The position numbers and the translations under genes are program-made. From positions 62,001 through 126,000 of the forward strand of contig JARGPJ010000005.1 in assembly GCA_029212615.1 (NCBI GenBank): a DNA stretch of 64,000 nucleotides, given 5' to 3'. This document shows, piece by piece, positions 58,301 through 64,000 of this stretch. Below the pieces are notes generated by a model, which saw nothing but the letters and a program-made list of their open reading frames with translations, was not told where the DNA came from and ran no database searches. The number at the start of each line of letters is the position of its first letter. Position 1 is the first letter of the stretch. This DNA comes from Verrucomicrobiales bacterium. GTDB taxonomy: Bacteria; Verrucomicrobiota; Verrucomicrobiia; Verrucomicrobiales; DEV007.

Positions 58301-58552
58301 CAACTCGCCCGCTTCAGCGTCAGTAAAGGACCCCTAACAAAAGAACAACTTCTCATTTCAAAGAGGCCCCGTTCGGGGAGGCTGATCGATCTCCAATTCG
58401 GATCGGAAGCCGGGCATCCCCCTGCACCCGGAACCGCCTGGGTTCGCCGCCCGCAAGCTAAGAGGGCTGACACTTCCTCCAAACAGTTGAGTGCTTTGAC
58501 GGACTATTGCCATGCGCTCCTCAGCTCCAACGAATTTCTCTACCTTCACTGA
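55304..58552 (+). CDS. Planctomycete-type cytochrome C (PSCyt1) / DUF1549 / DUF1553 protein with LamG-like domain
   Basis: [35 protein letters not shown]...[70 protein letters not shown]. Confidence 0.95.
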   Translation: [1082 protein letters not shown]

Positions 58553-58566
58553 ATCATTCCGCGACC

Positions 58567-59997
<1,431 letters not shown>

Positions 59998-60009
<12 letters not shown>

Positions 60010-60252
60010 CTTTGCCCAGTCCAGGGCCTTCTGAAAACTGCAGTTTCCGAGGAAGTGATTCAATCGCGGAGACAACGATGCTTCGTGCTTTCGATGAAAG
60101 GCACTGATCGCTTCGGATACCTCCTGAAGGAGAGCCAGTTGCTTTTCAGGATCATTTGCCCGCAGCTCAGCATTGCCAATCACCTCAAGCCTTCGCTCAA
60201 GGAGATCGACGAGCACGTTCATTTCCACCTTCGAAATTTTATCAACTCCCAT
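59998..60252 (-). CDS. Small hypothetical protein (84 aa)
   Basis: Helical, acidic/basic composition; MGVDKISKVEMNVLVDLLERRLEVIGNAELRANDPEKQLALLQEVSEAISAFHRKHEASLSPRLNHFLGN. Confidence 0.7.
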
Positions 60253-60265
60253 ATCTCAATGACTC

Positions 60266-60296
60266 AACAGGGTTAGATCACAGAGTCAACCCTGTT
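60266..60296. repeat. Intergenic inverted repeat, family 1 (AACAGGGTT-N13-AACCCTGTT)
   Basis: Perfect 9-bp arms at 60266-60274 and 60288-60296. Confidence 0.7.
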
Positions 60297-60311
60297 CACT
60301 CTGAACCGTTC

Positions 60312-62192
60312 CTAACGAAACGGCCACAGCACGGGAATCAAAAGAGAGGCCAGACCCCAGAGAATCAAATTCAGCGGCACACCCACTTTGGGAAAGTCGG
60401 TGAACTTGTAGCCTCCCGCCCCGTAGACATAGGTATTCGTCTGGTATCCGATCGGTGTCGCAAAACTGGCACTGCAACCGAACATCATCGCGATAATGAA
60501 CGGTCTCGGATCGACACCGGTCTCGCCTTCATAGACAACCTTCGCCGCGATTCCGATAACGATGGGAGTCAACAAGGCGGCCACCGCGTTATTACTGATT
60601 AACTCCGTTAAGGTCGAACTGAGAAGGTAAACAACCGCGAGAATCACAAAGGGCGAGAAATCACCGAATATCGACATGATTCCGTTCACGAGAAGCTGTG
60701 CCGCACCGCTTTGATCCATCGCCAGACCGAGTGCGAGCATGCCGAAGATCAAAAAGACAATATTCCACTGCACCGCCTCGTAGGCCTGTTGCGCGGTGAG
60801 ACACCGCGAAATGATCATTCCCAGGGCCGCGAGAATCGCCAGCGCGGGAATGCCCATGACCTTAAAGGAAGCACCGAGAACAAACGCCATCGCGATCGCG
60901 ACACCGATCCAGACTTTCTTTGAATTCACCTTCAACTCCGGGGTGTCCGAGATGCTCACAAAGTCCCTCTGACTCTGGAGCCGGCTGAAGGCCTCGGGCG
61001 GTCCCTCCATGAAGAGGGTGTCACCGAAAGCGAGCCGCATCGTGTTGAAATCCGCTTTCAGATTGACGCCCTGACGGTGAATCGCGAGGACGTTGATCCC
61101 ATAATTTCGACGAAAACCGATTTGCTTGAGCGTTTTTCCCACCATGTGCGAACGCGGGCCGATGATCCCTTCGATCATTTTCAGCTCGCGGGTCTCCAAC
61201 TGCGTCAAATTGAGCGTATCCTGTCCCTCAAAACTGACGCCGCCTTTTTCTTTCAGCTGCTTAAAGGCCTCACCGTGCACCGTGATGAGAAGACGGTCTT
61301 TCTCATGAATCGTCAGTTCATTCAACTCCATCGCAAGAGTGCGCCCCCGACGCCTCACCTCGAGAACCTGAGTGTTCGGGTAGTCCTTCAACAAAGTCTC
61401 CACGAGCGTTTTCCCGACCAGTGGCGAACCCGGCTCCACCTGAAACTGCGTCAGCACTTCCCGCGTCGTCTCGCTGTCGATCAATTCAGAAAGAAGACTG
61501 CGATTCGGGAGCAGTTTCCGTCCGATGAAGATAAGATAAAGAAAGCCGACAACCGCGTAGAGAATCCCCAGCTTCGTGAGTTCAAACATGCCGAAGGCCG
61601 CCTGCCCGTAGTCCTGCGCCACACCATCGATGATCAAATTCGTCGAGGAACCGGTCAACGTGCAGGTTCCTCCGAGAATGGAGGCAAAGGACAGCGGAAT
61701 GAGCAAGCGCGAAGCCCGCAAGCCCACGGCGCGGGCATGAGCCAGAACGATAGGGAGAAAAACGACAACAATGGGCGTGTTGTTCACAAAGGCGGACAAC
61801 ACCGCCACCATCGTCATCATGACGAGAAGGACCCGCAGTTCGCTTTCCCCGGCGACTTTGGAGAAAAATTTTCCCATCGCATCGATCACCCCGGTTCGTT
61901 CCAGTCCGGCAGAGAGGACAAACATACAGGCAATCGTAATCGGGGCGCCGTTGCTGAACACGGTGAGAAGACCTCGTTCGAGAATCACTCCATTCTCTAC
62001 CACATCTGTCAGCGGAAGGATCCCGAACACCAGAATTGCCCCCAGAGCCGAAAGCGCGACAACATCGGGAGAACCCCACTCCCGGAAGAAGGCGAGGACA
62101 ACGGCAATCAGGATCACATAGATCGTGATCACCCCGAGATCGACGGAGGGAATAAGCGGCTGAATAAGGTCAATAATCACGAAGGTGATCAT
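60312..62192 (-). CDS. SLC13-family permease with two RCK_C (TrkA-C) domains
   Basis: FVNNTPIVVVFLPIVLAHARAVGLRASRLLIPLSFASILGGTCTLTGSSTNLIIDG; VEPGSPLVGKTLVETLLKDYPNTQVLEVRRRGRTL; GPRSHMVGKTLKQIGFRRNYGINVLAIHRQG. Confidence 0.95.
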   Translation of the reverse strand: MITFVIIDLIQPLIPSVDLGVITIYVILIAVVLAFFREWGSPDVVALSALGAILVFGILPLTDVVENGVILERGLLTVFSNGAPITIACMFVLSAGLERTGVIDAMGKFFSKVAGESELRVLLVMMTMVAVLSAFVNNTPIVVVFLPIVLAHARAVGLRASRLLIPLSFASILGGTCTLTGSSTNLIIDGVAQDYGQAAFGMFELTKLGILYAVVGFLYLIFIGRKLLPNRSLLSELIDSETTREVLTQFQVEPGSPLVGKTLVETLLKDYPNTQVLEVRRRGRTLAMELNELTIHEKDRLLITVHGEAFKQLKEKGGVSFEGQDTLNLTQLETRELKMIEGIIGPRSHMVGKTLKQIGFRRNYGINVLAIHRQGVNLKADFNTMRLAFGDTLFMEGPPEAFSRLQSQRDFVSISDTPELKVNSKKVWIGVAIAMAFVLGASFKVMGIPALAILAALGMIISRCLTAQQAYEAVQWNIVFLIFGMLALGLAMDQSGAAQLLVNGIMSIFGDFSPFVILAVVYLLSSTLTELISNNAVAALLTPIVIGIAAKVVYEGETGVDPRPFIIAMMFGCSASFATPIGYQTNTYVYGAGGYKFTDFPKVGVPLNLILWGLASLLIPVLWPFR

Positions 62193-62259
62193 ACTGACGG
62201 CAGGACGGAAACCAAGTCAGCAATTGCACGCCGCCCTTCTTTTCGTTAGGCTCACCGGA

Positions 62260-62595
62260 ATGGAATTGCACCGCCCCCCGACAGAGTTTGAGCGCAAGGT
62301 CTTCGACGCGCTGCACCTCATCCCGCGCGGGAAGGTCACCACCTACAGTCAGCTGGGGAAATACATCAACTGTCGCTCTCCTCGGGCGATCGGCCAGGCC
62401 TTGAAGCGAAACCCCTTCGCTCCCGAAACGCCCTGCCACCGTGTCGTCAGCGCCGATCTGAAAATCGGTGGATTCGGCGGACAGCGCGACGGGGAGCCGA
62501 TCGATCGAAAACGCCGCCTCCTCGAAGGCGAAGGGGTTACTTTTGCCCCCGACGGCTCCATCGCCCCGGAATGTTACTACTCTTTCGATGAATAA
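62260..62595 (+). CDS. MGMT/Ogt-like DNA alkyltransferase family protein
   Basis: MELHRPPTEFERKVFDALHLIPRGKVTTYSQLGKYINCRSPRAIGQALKRNPFAPETPCHRVVSADLKIGGFGG; catalytic PCHRV. Confidence 0.92.
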   Translation: MELHRPPTEFERKVFDALHLIPRGKVTTYSQLGKYINCRSPRAIGQALKRNPFAPETPCHRVVSADLKIGGFGGQRDGEPIDRKRRLLEGEGVTFAPDGSIAPECYYSFDE

Positions 62596-62857
62596 ACCCG
62601 GAGAAGAAATCGATCCGGCGGAGGCCATGAAGAAGGAGCTCGCTGACAATCTCGCGGACCTCGAAGTCTACCGGATGCCCTTCGGTCGCTACATCAATCG
62701 CGGCATTCACACGCTTCCCTACGAGTACCTCCACTGGTTTGTCGAAAGGCAGAATGGATTTCCGTCAGGACGCCTCGGGGAGCTCATGGAATTTGTCTAC
62801 CACACCAAGGCCGCCGGAGCTGAGATCGTTTTTTCAAAGATCGGAAAACGAAACTGA
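62588..62857 (+). CDS. DUF3820-like protein
   Basis: MNKPGEEIDPAEAMKKELADNLADLEVYRMPFGRYINRGIHTLPYEYLHWFVERQNGFPSGRLGELMEFVYHTK; overlaps the MGMT stop. Confidence 0.85.
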   Translation: MNKPGEEIDPAEAMKKELADNLADLEVYRMPFGRYINRGIHTLPYEYLHWFVERQNGFPSGRLGELMEFVYHTKAAGAEIVFSKIGKRN

Positions 62858-62882
62858 AGAACGCCCCGATCGGGACCACAGC

Positions 62883-63512
62883 CTACCTCGCAGTCGGATC
62901 CAGGACCTCAACCGCACAGCCCACCGCCTTCAAGAGTCGATCGATGCGGACCGGCTTACTGATCGTGTCCTTTACCCTGACGTCGCGCGTCAATTCAGTG
63001 GGAAGCTTCGGATCTCCGCTTTCCCGAATAAAAATCACGCCGGGGGCGAGACGCTTCGGCCCATGCCCCGTCGTGTAAGCTTTTGATATCAGCTCATAGA
63101 GCATCGGCCCGCTCAGCTCACCAGTCTGCATCCCGAAGACAAAAATCTCATAGGATTGCTGAAGGGCCAGTTCAAAGCCACGCAACGCATCTGAAGTCGA
63201 GACGACCTCCGCATTCGTAAAATTCTTGATCGTCTCCCGGATCAGTCGTGTCGTCGAAGCCACCGGCATGACGATGAGCACCCTCTCTTCCGGCTCCACC
63301 TCCACCGCGGCAGGCTCCTCCGGCTCACTTTCCACCACTTCCCCGGTCACCGGAGCCTCCCCTCCGTAATCGACAAATCGAATCGCCTCCTCGACTTCCT
63401 CGACTTCCTCGACTTCCCCGGGCGACAATTCCACGTCAGCACCTTCAGACTCCTCTTGCGGGGAGCCAATATGCCTTAATGTTTTCCATTTCCGTTCTGA
63501 CCGACCTTCCAT
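62883..63512 (-). CDS. Response-regulator receiver-like protein with acidic N-terminal extension (likely pseudo-receiver)
   Basis: [67 protein letters not shown]...[18 protein letters not shown]; CheY-like layout with conserved KP. Confidence 0.72.
   Translation of the reverse strand: MEGRSERKWKTLRHIGSPQEESEGADVELSPGEVEEVEEVEEAIRFVDYGGEAPVTGEVVESEPEEPAAVEVEPEERVLIVMPVASTTRLIRETIKNFTNAEVVSTSDALRGFELALQQSYEIFVFGMQTGELSGPMLYELISKAYTTGHGPKRLAPGVIFIRESGDPKLPTELTRDVRVKDTISKPVRIDRLLKAVGCAVEVLDPTAR
63390..63416. repeat. Three perfect tandem copies of CTCGACTTC inside the receiver-like gene
   Basis: Read directly; encodes an EVEEVEEVE-type tract. Confidence 0.9.
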
Positions 63513-64000
63513 ATGGGCGATAATGCTGTGATCAAAATTCAGGGAGCTCGACAGCATAACCTGAAAAACCTGAATTTGGAAATCCCGAGAAACCGCTTCG
63601 TCGTTATCACCGGCGTTTCCGGGTCAGGAAAATCCTCGCTCGCCTTCGACACGCTCTACGCCGAAGGGCAGCGGCGCTACGTCGAATCGCTCTCTGCCTA
63701 CGCCCGTCAATTCCTCGATCAGCTCGAGAAACCGGAGGTTGATTTCATCGAAGGACTCACTCCCGCCATCGCCATCGAGCAACGAAGCTCGCAACCGAAC
63801 CCCCGCTCAACGATCGCGACGGCAACGGAGATATACGATTATCTGCGGATTCTCTACGCAGCCCTCGGCCAGCCCCACGACCCCGAAACCGGCGCGCCCC
63901 TCGTTCGCCACACCGTCAAAGACATCGTCGATACGCTCACAGCCCATGCGGAACGGACAAAAATCATCCTCCTCGCACCGATCAAGGTGGAGAAGGGCGA
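63513..64000 (+). CDS. uvrA: Excinuclease ABC subunit A, 5' part (runs off the window)
   Basis: Translated from 63513: [116 protein letters not shown]. Not in the ORF track (no stop in window). Confidence 0.98.
   Translation, partial: MGDNAVIKIQGARQHNLKNLNLEIPRNRFVVITGVSGSGKSSLAFDTLYAEGQRRYVESLSAYARQFLDQLEKPEVDFIEGLTPAIAIEQRSSQPNPRSTIATATEIYDYLRILYAALGQPHDPETGAPLVRHTVKDIVDTLTAHAERTKIILLAPIKVEKG

Noticed and set aside
61077-62249. 390-aa plus-strand ORF opposite the SLC13 permease
   Set aside because: Antisense shadow of a clear membrane transporter; very H/R/Q-rich and not protein-like.
62260-62595. Short MGMT-family gene as an atypical alkyltransferase-like protein
   Set aside because: Keeps the catalytic PCHRV, so it looks like an ordinary family member.

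Overview
The window is about 64 kb of dense bacterial chromosome. Its gene content looks like the PVC superphylum, probably Verrucomicrobia (inferred from families, not from a search). Gene families include type-I sulfatases, DUF1080, planctomycete-type cytochrome/DUF1549/DUF1553/DUF1501 proteins, Tat-exported TIM-barrel and Gfo/Idh proteins, and an ECF sigma/FecR pair. I count nine Cys-type sulfatases. One is truncated by the left edge and one is fused to a GH43-like beta-propeller. There is a sulfatase / SSS-transporter / galM / galK operon opposite a XylR-type regulator, plus housekeeping genes (sufE, pdxA, rnr, selO, uvrA 5' end, SurA-like PPIase). The most striking item is an SGNH/GDSL hydrolase at 14388-15116 (-) whose conserved blocks are circularly permuted: block I (VVCLGDSITYGAG) is at the extreme C-terminus, after block V (DGVHP). 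It sits in a four-gene run joined by ATGA start/stop overlaps. Other leads are a translationally coupled DUF1080 + Gfo/Idh/MocA pair with two exported TIM-barrel paralogues in the window (a possible 3-keto-sugar glycan pathway), a 39/40-nt identical tract between two DUF1080 genes, two small families of intergenic inverted repeats, and a receiver-like protein lacking its phospho-acceptor. No tRNA, rRNA, CRISPR array or transposase was found. No searches were run, so all assignments come from reading motifs.
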